Notes: a model not told the origin generated them from the sequence alone. Counted from the first letter of the stretch, positions 9,303-18,782 are shown. The stretch: 41,546 nucleotides of DNA from Deltaproteobacteria bacterium (GCA_021817825.1 JAKAFS010000028.1:1-41546); one strand, 5' to 3'. A program made the numbers and translations.

Positions 9303-10116
9303 GGGCCTCCAGGGCGTTGAACACCTTCAAGCCCGTCAGATAGTAGCAGGCAACGGCCGCAGCGTTGACCGCCTTTTTGGAGTATTCCGTAATACCATAG
9401 TCCGGCCTGATCCTGATGTTGTCGAATCCGGTCTTCCGCAGATAGGCCCGCAGGGTGTCGGCGGAAAAATGGAAGAGGTGAATCTCCCGTTCGCCCTGGG
9501 TAAAGAGTCTCAAGGGTCTGCCTTTTGCGACCCTGTAAGCGGCCTGCATGACCAGGTCGTTGACGTTGGGGACGGCCACGATCAGCAGCCCCGAGGGCTT
9601 GAGGATGCGCCGGGCCTCTTGGAGGGACCTGAGCGGGTCGGCGACGTGCTCCAGGACGTGCCAGAAGGTGACTACATCAAAAAAAGCCTCCTCGTACCGG
9701 GCATCGATCAACTCTCCGCAGAAGATCTCCCCCTTCAAGTGCTCTCCGGCATACCTGGCCGCATAGGCAGAGTATTCCGTTCCCCACACCTGCCACCCGC
9801 GGTTCTGGGCCAACTGTAGGAACGTTCCCGTGGCGCACCCCACATCGAGCAGGCGCCCGGGGCTACAGCGCTTCTCCAGGGCTTCCAGCCGCCGACGCCA
9901 CATCCGCCCCCGTTCCTCCTTCTGGGCCGCCAGCCAGTCGGCATAGTAGTCTTCGTCGTAATGGGTCGCCAGGCCGGTCAGGTCCGGGACGGGATCGACG
10001 CAGACCAGGCCGCAGCGAAGGCATTTGAGGACATACTGGGGTTTCTGGTCCTCCTCGACGATCCGGAAACGGGTTTCTCCGCAGAGGTTGCAGCGGGCTC
10101 CCGTGGGGTTCGTCAT
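9286..10116 (-). CDS. Zinc-ribbon class I SAM-dependent methyltransferase
   Basis: A 276-residue methyltransferase. The N-terminal 50 residues hold two CxxC pairs (CNLC and CLRC), a small zinc ribbon typical of polysaccharide-locus methyltransferases. The Rossmann core follows with the SAM-binding motif I LLDVGCATGTFL, motif II near GTEYSAYAA, and DVVTFWHVLEHVADP, in which the Glu-His pair is characteristic. The late segment GEREIHLFHFSADTLRAYL fits the C-methyltransferase/methyltransf_12-type family. It probably O- or C-methylates a sugar or a lipid-linked intermediate. The ATG is preceded by GGGAGGGAGGGC and overlaps the stop of the upstream-adjacent GT4 gene by 4 nt (ATGA). Confidence 0.85.
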   Translation of the reverse strand: MTNPTGARCNLCGETRFRIVEEDQKPQYVLKCLRCGLVCVDPVPDLTGLATHYDEDYYADWLAAQKEERGRMWRRRLEALEKRCSPGRLLDVGCATGTFLQLAQNRGWQVWGTEYSAYAARYAGEHLKGEIFCGELIDARYEEAFFDVVTFWHVLEHVADPLRSLQEARRILKPSGLLIVAVPNVNDLVMQAAYRVAKGRPLRLFTQGEREIHLFHFSADTLRAYLRKTGFDNIRIRPDYGITEYSKKAVNAAAVACYYLTGLKVFNALEAHATRT

Positions 10117-11204
10117 GCCCTCCCTCCCAGAAGCTCCTCATAGACCCGCTCTGTTTTTTGTACATTACCCTCGATACCGAAGAGCGCCTCGGCCCTCTTG
10201 CGCGCCTCGGTCCCGAATTTACGCCGGAGCGGTTCATCGGTTGCCAAGGCCAGGATCTTTCCGGCCATTGCCTTCGGGTCGCCCGGAGGGACGATAAATC
10301 CCGTAACCCCTTCGACGACGGCCTCTTTCGTTCCGCCCACGTCGGTCGCCACGACGGGCTTTCCTGCTGCCATGGCTTCGATCACTGCCCGCGAGAAGGC
10401 CTCGGCCGTCGACGGCAATACAAAGATGTCCGCGCTCCCAAGGAGCTCTGCCACATCCTCTCGGTAACCTGTCAGGACCAGGCGATCGGCCATTCCCTTA
10501 TCCCGGGCCATCTGCCGGCAGGCATCGGCGTAGGCTTCGTCGACAATTTCCCCTACCAGGACGAGACGGAGGGCAGGGTCCGCCAAGAGGCCGCAGGCCT
10601 CGACAAGGGTCTTCTGTCCCTTCCGGGGCTCAATGCGCCCCGTCGACAGGACCGTGAAGTCTCTCTTCCCAGAAGGAATTTTTTTTATGCAAAACCGGTT
10701 CAAATCCAGTCCATTGTAAATGGTCACAAATTTTTTTTCTTCCCTCACCCGCTTAAACCTAGCCCGGAGCGCCCCGGCAACCAGGATGATCCGTGTCGAG
10801 AACCAATAGGAGAGCGCATCGTAGCGGTCCTGGGCAGCATCCCGGATATGGAAGACCAGGGGAATACGCCTCAATTTAGCGGCCACACCGCCATAGAAAG
10901 TATTTCTTGGCCCGTCCGTGTGGACCAGGACGATATTGAATTCTTTCATTATTTTCAGTAAATTACGGATGGCCGCCAAGATCTGGAAGAGGTTCCCGAA
11001 GCGGATCGCCGGCAAATCCAGGACCACTACGTCGATCCCCTGTTCGTGCAGTTCCCGGGCAAAATCCTCCCCCGAAGGGACCAGGACGTACGGCCGGTAC
11101 CGCTGGTCGAGACGGGTCACCAGCTGAAACAGGCTTCTCTGACCGCCCCACCGGAGGTTGCCAAAGGTGGACAGGTAAAGAATACTCTCAAGATTTGCTG
11201 GCAT
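10113..11204 (-). CDS. GT4-family glycosyltransferase
   Basis: A 363-residue retaining GT-B glycosyltransferase. The N-terminal domain opens with ILYLSTFGNLRWGGQRS, the flexible Gly-rich loop. The C-terminal domain has VLSTGRIEPRKGQKTLVEA, LVLTGYREDVAELLGSADIF, and the E-x7-E signature STAEAFSRAVIEAMAAGKPV followed by TDVGGTKEAV. All catalytic landmarks are present and the length is standard. It overlaps the downstream methyltransferase by 4 nt and the preceding GT4 by 17 nt, so it is an internal member of the operon. Substrate cannot be assigned. Confidence 0.88.
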   Translation of the reverse strand: MPANLESILYLSTFGNLRWGGQRSLFQLVTRLDQRYRPYVLVPSGEDFARELHEQGIDVVVLDLPAIRFGNLFQILAAIRNLLKIMKEFNIVLVHTDGPRNTFYGGVAAKLRRIPLVFHIRDAAQDRYDALSYWFSTRIILVAGALRARFKRVREEKKFVTIYNGLDLNRFCIKKIPSGKRDFTVLSTGRIEPRKGQKTLVEACGLLADPALRLVLVGEIVDEAYADACRQMARDKGMADRLVLTGYREDVAELLGSADIFVLPSTAEAFSRAVIEAMAAGKPVVATDVGGTKEAVVEGVTGFIVPPGDPKAMAGKILALATDEPLRRKFGTEARKRAEALFGIEGNVQKTERVYEELLGGRA

Positions 11205-12330
11205 GAGTTTTATTTTCGATCAATTGATCGTAGAGGTTTTCAATCTGCCGAACCATCTTCGACTGCGTGAATTTTGCTTCGTAGACCTGCTTGCCTTGCT
11301 GCCCCATCCGCTTTCTGAGATCGGGATCACGGACCAGTCTTTCGATGGCACCGGCCAGGCGATCGGCGTCTCCCGGCGGCACGAGATACCCATTGGCACC
11401 CTCTTCGACAATTTCCGGGATTCCGCCAACCTGGGTCGCGACAACCGGAAGCCCCGATGCGCTGGCCTCGATCAGTGCGACGCTGAGGCCTTCCCTGTAC
11501 AGGGACGCCAAAACAAAAAGATCGGCAATCTGCAATAGCGGCTGAACCTCTTCTTGTTCTCCGGTAAAAATGACCTTTTTCTCGATCAGAAGATCGGCAC
11601 TCCTGGATTTCAGCGCCTCTTTGAGAGGGCCGTCTCCCACCACGAGCAGTTTCAGGCCCGGCCGGGATCGGGAGGCTCTCTCAAAGGCATCCAGCAAAAG
11701 ATTATAACCCTTGTTTTCCGTTAATGACGCCACGCTGATGATGACAACATCGTTTTCTTCTATTCCCCACTGCCGTTTTCGGCGCATCCGTTCTTCCGGT
11801 GTCGAAATGACGGGAGGAATATCAGCGCCATTATAGACCACACAGGTCCGTTGTTCTTCAATCCCTTCATCGTCGATAACGAATCGTTGCACTGCCCGGC
11901 TGACGCAAACGACCCTATCGGTAAACCGCGACAGGAAGCGGTCGACGAAGAAGTTTCTCTTCTTGAATTGAGTATAGGTGCTGTGCACATGGGTGACCAT
12001 GACAGGCAGGGGGGTCAGAAAGGCGGCGAGCCGGACAAAGGTCGATGCAAAATAACCATGTGAATGGATAAGTTGAATCGCCTCTCTCCTGATGATCCGT
12101 GCCAGAGCAATCACCTGTAGGGGATCGTGATAACTTTTGAGGTGCAGGACTCTCACGCTTACGCCTCTGGCGGTCAGTTCATCGGCAATGGCTCCCCCAC
12201 GAACCAGGCAATAGACCTGTACATCGTATTTATCGCTGTCGAGATGCAGAACGAGCGAGGCAATGACCTTCTCGAGGCCACCGACCTTCAAATCCTCAAC
12301 GATGTGAATAACTTTAATGCGCTTGTTCAT
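11188..12330 (-). CDS. GT4-family glycosyltransferase
   Basis: A 380-residue GT4 enzyme. KVIHIVEDLKVGGLEKVIASL is the canonical N-terminal loop of this family. The donor domain carries ISVASLTENKGYNLLLDAF, VIFTGEQEEV, SLYREGLSVALIEASASGLPVV and TQVGGIPEIVEEG. The gene abuts the CgeB-like gene, with its ATG at 12330 directly next to that gene's stop, and overlaps the next GT4 by 17 nt. Of the GT4 proteins here it most resembles those that extend exopolysaccharide repeat units. The specific sugar is unknown. Confidence 0.88.
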   Translation of the reverse strand: MNKRIKVIHIVEDLKVGGLEKVIASLVLHLDSDKYDVQVYCLVRGGAIADELTARGVSVRVLHLKSYHDPLQVIALARIIRREAIQLIHSHGYFASTFVRLAAFLTPLPVMVTHVHSTYTQFKKRNFFVDRFLSRFTDRVVCVSRAVQRFVIDDEGIEEQRTCVVYNGADIPPVISTPEERMRRKRQWGIEENDVVIISVASLTENKGYNLLLDAFERASRSRPGLKLLVVGDGPLKEALKSRSADLLIEKKVIFTGEQEEVQPLLQIADLFVLASLYREGLSVALIEASASGLPVVATQVGGIPEIVEEGANGYLVPPGDADRLAGAIERLVRDPDLRKRMGQQGKQVYEAKFTQSKMVRQIENLYDQLIENKTHASKS

Positions 12331-13344
12331 TCAGACAGGACTTTTTAGCAGGGACAACAAGGATTCCATCCGCTGGACATAGGTATGCCTGGCGAGACAT
12401 TCCGTCCTTCCTCGCCTGGCAATGGCCGCTCTTTCATCCGGATGGTCGAGATAGTATTTGACCTTATCGCCGAAGTCACCGGAATCCTGAAACGCTGCCA
12501 GATGCTCGCCCTCCTTGAAGAGAGAGAAAACATCCCGCTGACGATCGCAGATGACAAAGGCGCCACAGGCCAGGGCCTCGAAAACGCGGGGGCTGGCCTG
12601 ATAGACGGGGAATTTGCCTTCAGGATCGTGATAATGTGTGGCCAGGACAATCTTACTGGCGCTGTAGATTTTCAACCATTCCTCGGGTGCCGTATGCGCG
12701 CCACGCATGCACCGCCGGAGGGGTGAATTCAGATCCAGACTGTCCCATCCGGGTCCCCAGATCGCAAGATCCAATCCGGAGATCTTTTCAAACAGATGAG
12801 CCCGTTCGGGATAGTAAGAACCGACGAAGACAATATCGCTTCCGTATTTTTCTTTGTCGGCGGCCGTGCAGGCAACGGGAAAATGGCAGTCCGGATCGCA
12901 GGCCATCGGCAACCACCGTGCATCCTTGATTCCCGCTCCATTGAGAAGCTCGATCGCTTCCGTTCCCTGACAGAAGATGTGATCGTAGACCGGTGCAACA
13001 ACGACGATCGGCTGAAAATTCAGAGGGGCATCGATCGTCCATAAAATGGACGTGATACCCGAGTTCTTCAATGCCTTAATGGTTTTTACGGAAACCCTAT
13101 GCCCTCCCGTGACGACCGCAATGTCCGGCCTCACCTGCGTGGCAAGCGAAAGCAGCTTATCGTTGATGATCGCCTGATCGAACCGCTGGAGCATGTTAGC
13201 ATACCGCCGCAACCTCCCGGGAATGACGTGCTGCCGATCTTCAAAGATGAAGAGCTCATGTCCGAGTGACCGGATCGCCTTTTCCAGGTATTCAGTAATG
13301 GTGAAAAAATGGGGATTGTGATGACCGCTGAAAAGGATTTTCAT
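12331..13344 (-). CDS. CgeB-like glycosyltransferase (Glyco_trans_1_2 C-terminal domain)
   Basis: A 337-residue protein starting MKILFSGHHNPHFFT. The ATG at 13344 overlaps the stop of the GT2 gene by 4 nt (ATGA), which favours it over a longer upstream reading. The N-terminal half is a Rossmann-like domain with PDIAVVTGGHRVS and TSILWTIDAPL. The C-terminal half has DIVFVGSYYPER, LAIWGPGW, and SPRVFEALACGAFVICD, the pattern of CgeB/Glyco_trans_1_2 proteins. This family is found in spore-coat and O-chain clusters, and direct biochemistry is sparse. It likely transfers a sugar during repeat-unit assembly. Confidence 0.82.
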   Translation of the reverse strand: MKILFSGHHNPHFFTITEYLEKAIRSLGHELFIFEDRQHVIPGRLRRYANMLQRFDQAIINDKLLSLATQVRPDIAVVTGGHRVSVKTIKALKNSGITSILWTIDAPLNFQPIVVVAPVYDHIFCQGTEAIELLNGAGIKDARWLPMACDPDCHFPVACTAADKEKYGSDIVFVGSYYPERAHLFEKISGLDLAIWGPGWDSLDLNSPLRRCMRGAHTAPEEWLKIYSASKIVLATHYHDPEGKFPVYQASPRVFEALACGAFVICDRQRDVFSLFKEGEHLAAFQDSGDFGDKVKYYLDHPDERAAIARRGRTECLARHTYVQRMESLLSLLKSPV

Positions 13345-14252
13345 GATTTCGCCAGGGAATCCCTCTTGGTTCTGACCCAGGACTTGAGCAGCAGATAATA
13401 GCCACTCCAATGCAGGGGACGTAGCTTAACGGCCTTCTGATATTCCTGTAGCGCCTGCTCGGCCAGCCCCTTTTCCAGATAGAAGATGCCGCGCATGTTG
13501 AAGGCGTGATACTGGAAATAGGGAAGCTCGGCACGAATCAGGGGATTGGTAGCAGCATGCCTCGCCAGATACTCCAGCAGGACCAGGCGCGTTTGCTGAA
13601 ATTCAGCACTTTCGGAATAATTCTGCCCATGCAGAACCCATTGCTGGACGAAACCCGGCACATACCGCAAGACGGCCCCGGACGCAAAAAGCCGGACAAA
13701 GAATTCCGCATCATCCAAACCGGTCAGCAGGGGATCGCTCGAAAACCCGCCGATCGCATGAAACAGAGTTCTCTTCATCATGATGGTCTGCATGGATATA
13801 AGCCCCATGCTTCGAGCCATGCTTTTCAGACATTCTCGACTTGTAGCCTGGCGGCTGACAAAGCGGTCAATCAAGCGTCCATCATCATAAATGCGTTCGT
13901 AATCGGAATAAATCACCTCCGTATGAGGATGATCTAAAAAGGCATCATATTGCAGTTTTAAACGGCCGGGGTTCATGATGTCGTCTTGATCGAGGAAGCA
14001 AACGATGTCCGCCCCGGAATTGGCGACGCCGCTATTCAAGGCGGCGCCTTTTCCCGAATGACCGATCCTTATGAGGTGCAGGCGGTCGTCTTGAAAAGAT
14101 TGCACAATCGCCGTTGGATCCTGCTTCGATCCGTCATCGACGACGATCAATTCCCAGCGGACCCCTTGTTGTTCCCGTACGCTCCCGATGCTTCTGGGAA
14201 GCCAGGCCGTCCCTTCAAAGTACGGTATAATAACGGAGACCTGCGGTTTCAT
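13341..14252 (-). CDS. GT2-family glycosyltransferase with C-terminal TPR-like tail
   Basis: An inverting GT-A glycosyltransferase of 303 residues from the ATG at 14252 (MKPQVSVIIPYFEG). A TTG at 14300 would add 16 residues and has GAGG nearby, so the start is not certain. The nucleotide-binding ELIVVDDGS and the DxD-like CFLDQDDIMNPGRL are present, and GGFSSDPLLTGLDDAEFFVRL supplies the catalytic acidic residues. Residues after about 250 (MRGIFYLEKGLAEQALQEY and KAVKLRP) look like a single TPR repeat, an addition not needed for catalysis that may mediate contact with other assembly proteins. It overlaps the CgeB-like gene by 4 nt. Confidence 0.85.
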   Translation of the reverse strand: MKPQVSVIIPYFEGTAWLPRSIGSVREQQGVRWELIVVDDGSKQDPTAIVQSFQDDRLHLIRIGHSGKGAALNSGVANSGADIVCFLDQDDIMNPGRLKLQYDAFLDHPHTEVIYSDYERIYDDGRLIDRFVSRQATSRECLKSMARSMGLISMQTIMMKRTLFHAIGGFSSDPLLTGLDDAEFFVRLFASGAVLRYVPGFVQQWVLHGQNYSESAEFQQTRLVLLEYLARHAATNPLIRAELPYFQYHAFNMRGIFYLEKGLAEQALQEYQKAVKLRPLHWSGYYLLLKSWVRTKRDSLAKS

Positions 14253-14283
14253 ACGGTGTCGGGGAAGATTTTTAGGTTTTTTT

Positions 14284-15333
14284 TCATCGCCGGTAAGCAA
14301 TCGCCTCGATCACTTCTCCATACGGCAGGCCCAATCGACACAGAAGAGCTTCTTTCGCTGCAAAGGCGGTTCGTCCTCGTCCGGGAGGCGGAGGAACATT
14401 CCCATCTGTTTGACGTTGTTCTGAAATCAACAAGCTATGGTCATAAATTTGCGCCGCCGTTGTAGAAAGGGTATGAATATTCCATTCCTGAAAGGAACTT
14501 CTCCTCAGTAAGAATTCGATGCTCCGGGAGGAAAAGATAAAGAAGTGCCTCGGGGGTTCAAGAGGACGCCACGAACTCCCGAAGACTCTGTGGCCAAGAC
14601 TCTGGTTGTTTGGTGTCGTGATGACCAACCGGCCCCCTTTCCTGAGCAATCGAAAACATTCATGGATGGTAGCAGCGGGATCGGGAAGGTGCTCAATCAC
14701 ATGTTGCAGAGTAATCTGGTCTGCCATCCCTTCCTTCAGGTGTGCCTCTTCCAGTGTCTTGTTAACGACCGGGATGCCCCGCGCCTTTGCTAAATCTGCG
14801 GAAGCTGGGTCTGGCTCAATGCCGAGAACGTTCCACCCCAGATCTTTCATTCTCTTCAGATAATCACCCCGGCCACAGCCGATATCGATGAGCAGGTTGT
14901 CGGACCTCTTTTGATAATGAGGAAACCGCTCTCTCAGATCGTCATAGACCGCCCTGTGCCTCAATAACGGAATCTTCGCCATCAGGGGGCCGAAGAGGCA
15001 CAAGACATGCGAATCATGGAGGTGCCGGTAACCAAAATATCCGCACAAAATGGCGAGCCGTAGAGCATCCCTTGCCGATGCACATGGCCTGGGCTGAGGG
15101 TTTTTTTCTTCCGGCAGGATTTCGGAGTGGGTGTAATAGTTTTCATAACTTTTCGAAATATCTTCGGGAATGGGCCTGGGGTCGAGCCAGACCAAACGAC
15201 AAGCTTTGCACTGCTTGATTTGAAAAAAACCGGGAACGCCAAAGAGCCGATCCGGCAGATCCCGGTATAATGATACGCCCTGAGCGCCACAAATGATACA
15301 ATGGGGGAAAGGTTCCACTCGGACTGCGTCCAT
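14284..15333 (-). CDS. Zinc-ribbon class I SAM-dependent methyltransferase
   Basis: A 349-residue methyltransferase, the second zinc-ribbon type in the locus. CIIC near residue 13 and CKAC near residue 43 form the N-terminal metal site. The SAM-binding motif I is LLIDIGCGRGDYLKRM, followed by VLGIEPDPASADLAKARG and DQITLQHVIEHLPDP. A helical insertion of about 60 residues (around 85-140) lies between ribbon and Rossmann fold and is absent from the shorter homologue downstream in the operon. The gene begins 3 nt after the end of the flippase gene. It probably methylates a sugar in the repeat unit. Confidence 0.85.
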   Translation of the reverse strand: MDAVRVEPFPHCIICGAQGVSLYRDLPDRLFGVPGFFQIKQCKACRLVWLDPRPIPEDISKSYENYYTHSEILPEEKNPQPRPCASARDALRLAILCGYFGYRHLHDSHVLCLFGPLMAKIPLLRHRAVYDDLRERFPHYQKRSDNLLIDIGCGRGDYLKRMKDLGWNVLGIEPDPASADLAKARGIPVVNKTLEEAHLKEGMADQITLQHVIEHLPDPAATIHECFRLLRKGGRLVITTPNNQSLGHRVFGSSWRPLEPPRHFFIFSSRSIEFLLRRSSFQEWNIHTLSTTAAQIYDHSLLISEQRQTDGNVPPPPGRGRTAFAAKEALLCRLGLPYGEVIEAIAYRR

Positions 15334-15336
15334 TGT

Positions 15337-16848
15337 TCATTTCCTTCTTGCCATTTCCCGGAATCTTCCCCGGGTTGAATCGTCCAAGACCCAACGCCAC
15401 ACGACGTAAGAATAGCTCGACAGGATCGCCAACACACCCGCCATGTTCGCTGGATGGAAAAGATTTAGATTCAAGCTCTTCATTCCCCAAAAGGAGAGCG
15501 CGAGAAGCGCGAACACGGGGAAGCCTCTGAAAAAAAGTTGCCGATACCATTGAGCGAGCGGCACCCCCAGCAGGCGACAGGAGGCATGATGAAGCAGCAG
15601 AGTATCCAGAGCAATACGCAACAACCATGCAGCCCCTGCCCCCACGCCGCCGAAGGCCCGGATAAGGAAGTAGCTTGCAGGAATATACAAAATCAGCTCG
15701 ATTACATGAAAGCCTGCCGGAAGGTGGGGTTTTCCCATGCCTTGCAAAACCGTCATCGAAGGATAAGCCACCGCATTGACAAGACCGGCAATTCCCAAAA
15801 GCATCAATAAAGAGGTGGAGTTTACCGCAAATTCCTTATCCAGCCACCAAGAGAGAAAGGGGCCACCGTAAAAAACAAAAAAAAGCAGCGGGGGAGCGTA
15901 GAGCAGCGAGATGTATAACGTGCTCCTGTAATGCAGTTCTCTGTTGACATGCCTCTTATCGGATTCCTGATAAAAACTGAATACGGGAAACAATACCTGT
16001 GAGAACGAGGCAGGAATAACGGACAATCGGTTGATCAAAGAAAAAGGAACCGAGTAGTAGGTGAGCGCCGATACGGAACGAAGCGACGTGAGTAATATTT
16101 TTTCAATATTCGTCAAAACGGGACCGACGACCGACGAAATCGTGACGAACCCTCCGAACTTGAGAAGCTGGAGGAGGATCTTGGTATCCCAGGCAGGTTT
16201 CTGCAAAAAAGGGAGAAGCCGATGAGCATACATCCAGTAACCGCATAGACCGAAAAATTGCACCGCAACGTTAGCAATGATAATTTCTTCCAGAGACCAT
16301 CCCTTCCAAAGGAAAGCCACTGTCACGGCAATCTGTAGGGTAGAAAAAATAATACCCATCAGATTCAAGATATCGAATCGTCCTAGTGCCCGCAAAACTC
16401 CGCTGGTCATGCCGGACAACATGGACAGCAAAAAACCGATAGAACCGATACGCAGGGAAAACAGGGCCGTTTCTTTCAGACTCGATGGAATATTAAAGAA
16501 ACGATCGATAAAAACGGGAGCAAAGGCAATCAATATCACTGTTCCCAATAATCCTAACACAAAATGGCTAATGATTCCCGTCCAGAAGGCCATCCTGGTT
16601 TTTGCAATGTCGTTCTGCCCAATATACTGGGCAATATACTTGATTGAAGCGGTGCCCATTCCGAACTGGAGAAATGAAAAATAGTCAATAACAACACTGA
16701 TAAGTACAAATACACCATATAGATGAATGTCAAGACGGTGAATGATGAACGGCATGGTGGCAAAGGTAAGAATAAGCAGCCACCCCTGTCCTACGAAATT
16801 CCAGACAATATTCCCACTAATCGTTTTCGCTAAACTTCTTTCTTTCAT
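15337..16848 (-). CDS. Wzx-type polysaccharide flippase
   Basis: A 503-residue integral membrane protein of the MOP/PST superfamily with about 12-14 transmembrane helices. The N-terminal region (SGNIVWNFVGQGWLLILTF, then FIIHRLDIHLYGVFVL) follows the usual Wzx pattern, and hydrophobic segments are spread over the whole length. It would flip the undecaprenyl-diphosphate-linked repeat unit from the cytoplasmic to the periplasmic face, for polymerisation by the Wzy-like protein encoded upstream. It is followed after 3 nt by the methyltransferase gene. A 284-bp AT-rich gap precedes it. Confidence 0.87.
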   Translation of the reverse strand: MKERSLAKTISGNIVWNFVGQGWLLILTFATMPFIIHRLDIHLYGVFVLISVVIDYFSFLQFGMGTASIKYIAQYIGQNDIAKTRMAFWTGIISHFVLGLLGTVILIAFAPVFIDRFFNIPSSLKETALFSLRIGSIGFLLSMLSGMTSGVLRALGRFDILNLMGIIFSTLQIAVTVAFLWKGWSLEEIIIANVAVQFFGLCGYWMYAHRLLPFLQKPAWDTKILLQLLKFGGFVTISSVVGPVLTNIEKILLTSLRSVSALTYYSVPFSLINRLSVIPASFSQVLFPVFSFYQESDKRHVNRELHYRSTLYISLLYAPPLLFFVFYGGPFLSWWLDKEFAVNSTSLLMLLGIAGLVNAVAYPSMTVLQGMGKPHLPAGFHVIELILYIPASYFLIRAFGGVGAGAAWLLRIALDTLLLHHASCRLLGVPLAQWYRQLFFRGFPVFALLALSFWGMKSLNLNLFHPANMAGVLAILSSYSYVVWRWVLDDSTRGRFREMARRK

Positions 16849-17132
16849 TGGGGAAGCGTTCGCCTGACAGACCAGTGCCGGTTTATGATGTGCATTGGAA
16901 TTTCCACTATCTCACTTATGCAGGATTTCAACTCAGAAGAAATTATTTATCCGCTTTTATTATATAAAGCTCCGCTCCTTGGTTTACATAAGCAAAGGAG
17001 AAACCATCGGAGAAGCAGCGCCAGATCGGCACTCTTTAATCTTTTTGTCAGGCCTAGAATCCCGATACTGCTTCCCGACTAACTTGCCCCCCAGTTCGCT
17101 AAGCGGCAATCCCGCAAATCGTCATAGCGGAT
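16849..17132. other. AT-rich intergenic gap upstream of the flippase gene
   Basis: This is the largest gap inside the polysaccharide locus and no convincing gene lies in it. On the minus strand a perfect -10 box TATAAT occurs at 16959-16964 within an A/T-rich run, but no good -35 element is correctly spaced. A secondary promoter for the flippase and the distal glycosyltransferase genes is possible but weakly supported. No terminator-like hairpin with a T run was found. Confidence 0.3.
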
Positions 17133-18536
17133 TTAACGATCATCGGTTGCGTTTGCAACTTTCCGCACAGGAGAAAGGGGCATCTTAGGTATCATAATTA
17201 GTATAGCCGTCAGGAACCAGAAGGGCTCCATAATGCGGACGATGATGAAGGTATTGGCCCCGACGGCGTGGATGAGCATGGCGAAAAAACCCGCCAAAAA
17301 ACCTGTCGATAACCCTAAATAAAAAGAATCATTATCATATAAGCGACGTGTATCACGGGCGTTTCGGTAAATGGCCACCAGCAATGCAAAGAAAAAAAAC
17401 AATCCCAAAAGTCCCGTTTCTGCCAGTACGCGAGGGTATTGGGCATCGATAAAAGAATAACCCGTGACACCGTAGCCGATCAGTGGCTGTTGAATAAAAT
17501 CTCTGGTCAACACGTTTTTCCAGGAGGTCAGGCGAGCAGAGGTGGAGGTGTCGATGCGGACGGCACCGACTTTTAGTTGGCCTTCTTCCACCTTTTGGGT
17601 GAACGTGTACATGGCTCGGTCTTTCACTGCTGAGGGCATCAAAAAAGAAGCGACGAGAACGATAAAAATAAGAGGGACAATCACAACCATTTTTCTTTTA
17701 CTGAACCAGACCAGAGCCAGCAACATGGGAACCAAGGCCAGCCAGGAACTTCTGGACTGCGTCGCAGCCAGGGTCGGAAGAATAAAGCAGACGAGAATTC
17801 CCAAAAAGATTTTTTGTTTATTCGTCCCGTAATCACTGAACAAAAGTCCCAGGACCAGCGAAAGGATGAGAACCAAGTAACCTCCCAGAGTGTTCGGTTC
17901 ACCTTCCTTTCCCTCAAAAGGCGCCGAAACGCGAACACCGGAAGGAATCTGGTAGATTGCAATGGCGCAAACGATCAGGCAAACGAGCAGCATCATCCAG
18001 ACGAGCCGTTCCATCTGTTTTTTTTCTTTCAGGTAATTCACGGCCATGAAGTAGACGATATAATATTCGAAGTATTTGAGAACAAAAAAGATTCCCGCCA
18101 TTCCTTTCACACGTCCCATCATGTAGCCGATCAGTGTCGAAACAAGACAGGCCAGGAAGTAGTAGGCGATGTATCGGTTCAGGGGTGTCTTGAGAAAGAG
18201 TCCCCGCTCCTTGTTGACTGCGGTACTCAAAAACCAGCTGAAACCGATGATCAGCAGCAAGAAATCATCCAGTCTCAACGTCACGCCGCGCCCGCGCACG
18301 CCCTCGCCGGCAACGTTTCCGGTCCCGAACTGGGGCCCTAAAAGCATGGCGAAGATGAGGATATAGAGACCGAGTGCCGGATTTATGAAAGAGATCAACG
18401 CCAAGATGACTGCCGTAACAGCGGCAAAGGCGATCCCGATCGAAAGTTGGGGCAGGTACATTCCCCCGACGAGGGTGATCAGGATCACCGCCAGAAAAGG
18501 GAGGAGGGCTCTGCTGCCGGATTGGGCTTGATTCAT
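17133..18536 (-). CDS. Wzy/O-antigen-ligase-like polysaccharide polymerase
   Basis: A 467-residue polytopic membrane protein of the O-antigen ligase (Wzy_C) superfamily with about 11-12 transmembrane segments. Landmarks include the loop with ATQSRSSWLALVP, which carries the conserved Arg cluster of this superfamily, and the large periplasmic loop around residues 300-360 with LTSWKNVLTRDFIQQPLIGYG, typical of the Wzy_C domain. Given Wzx, Wzc and Wza in the same operon, a polymerase role is more likely than ligation to lipid A core, but sequence alone does not separate the two. It lies 21 nt after the 74-residue membrane protein gene. Confidence 0.82.
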   Translation of the reverse strand: MNQAQSGSRALLPFLAVILITLVGGMYLPQLSIGIAFAAVTAVILALISFINPALGLYILIFAMLLGPQFGTGNVAGEGVRGRGVTLRLDDFLLLIIGFSWFLSTAVNKERGLFLKTPLNRYIAYYFLACLVSTLIGYMMGRVKGMAGIFFVLKYFEYYIVYFMAVNYLKEKKQMERLVWMMLLVCLIVCAIAIYQIPSGVRVSAPFEGKEGEPNTLGGYLVLILSLVLGLLFSDYGTNKQKIFLGILVCFILPTLAATQSRSSWLALVPMLLALVWFSKRKMVVIVPLIFIVLVASFLMPSAVKDRAMYTFTQKVEEGQLKVGAVRIDTSTSARLTSWKNVLTRDFIQQPLIGYGVTGYSFIDAQYPRVLAETGLLGLFFFFALLVAIYRNARDTRRLYDNDSFYLGLSTGFLAGFFAMLIHAVGANTFIIVRIMEPFWFLTAILIMIPKMPLSPVRKVANATDDR

Positions 18537-18557
18537 GATGACGGCCTATTGAGTGTG

Positions 18558-18782
18558 TTATTGGACACGTCTTTGCAAGTCTTCCGGGGTGCGGCGTTCG
18601 AGATCCAGGGGTTGATAGGAAACGTCCCGATAACTGAAATATTTCTCGATAAAATTGATGGCACCCCCTCCCAATCCCAGAATGGCGGCAAGAATGCACA
18701 CTACGATCAAAATAATCGCCAGCCACATCAGAGATGTTTGGGATTTTCGATATCGGGTATGTCTTCGTCTAAATAAACCCAT
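18558..18782 (-). CDS. Small single-span membrane protein, unknown
   Basis: A 74-residue protein with a very basic N-terminus (MGLFRRRHTRYRKS), one transmembrane helix at about residues 18-40, and a charged tail (YFSYRDVSYQPLDLERR). By the positive-inside rule the N-terminus should be cytoplasmic and the tail periplasmic. It lies between the Wzc-type kinase gene (55-nt gap) and the polymerase gene (21-nt gap) in the same orientation, which supports it being real. No family is recognised. An accessory subunit of the polymerase or the chain-length complex would fit the context. Confidence 0.6.
   Translation of the reverse strand: MGLFRRRHTRYRKSQTSLMWLAIILIVVCILAAILGLGGGAINFIEKYFSYRDVSYQPLDLERRTPEDLQRRVQ

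Noticed and set aside
17133-18536. Exosortase (EpsH/XrtA) candidate
   Set aside because: The polytopic protein has the O-antigen ligase loop pattern and not the exosortase Cys/Arg/His triad. No other membrane protein in the window fits an exosortase.
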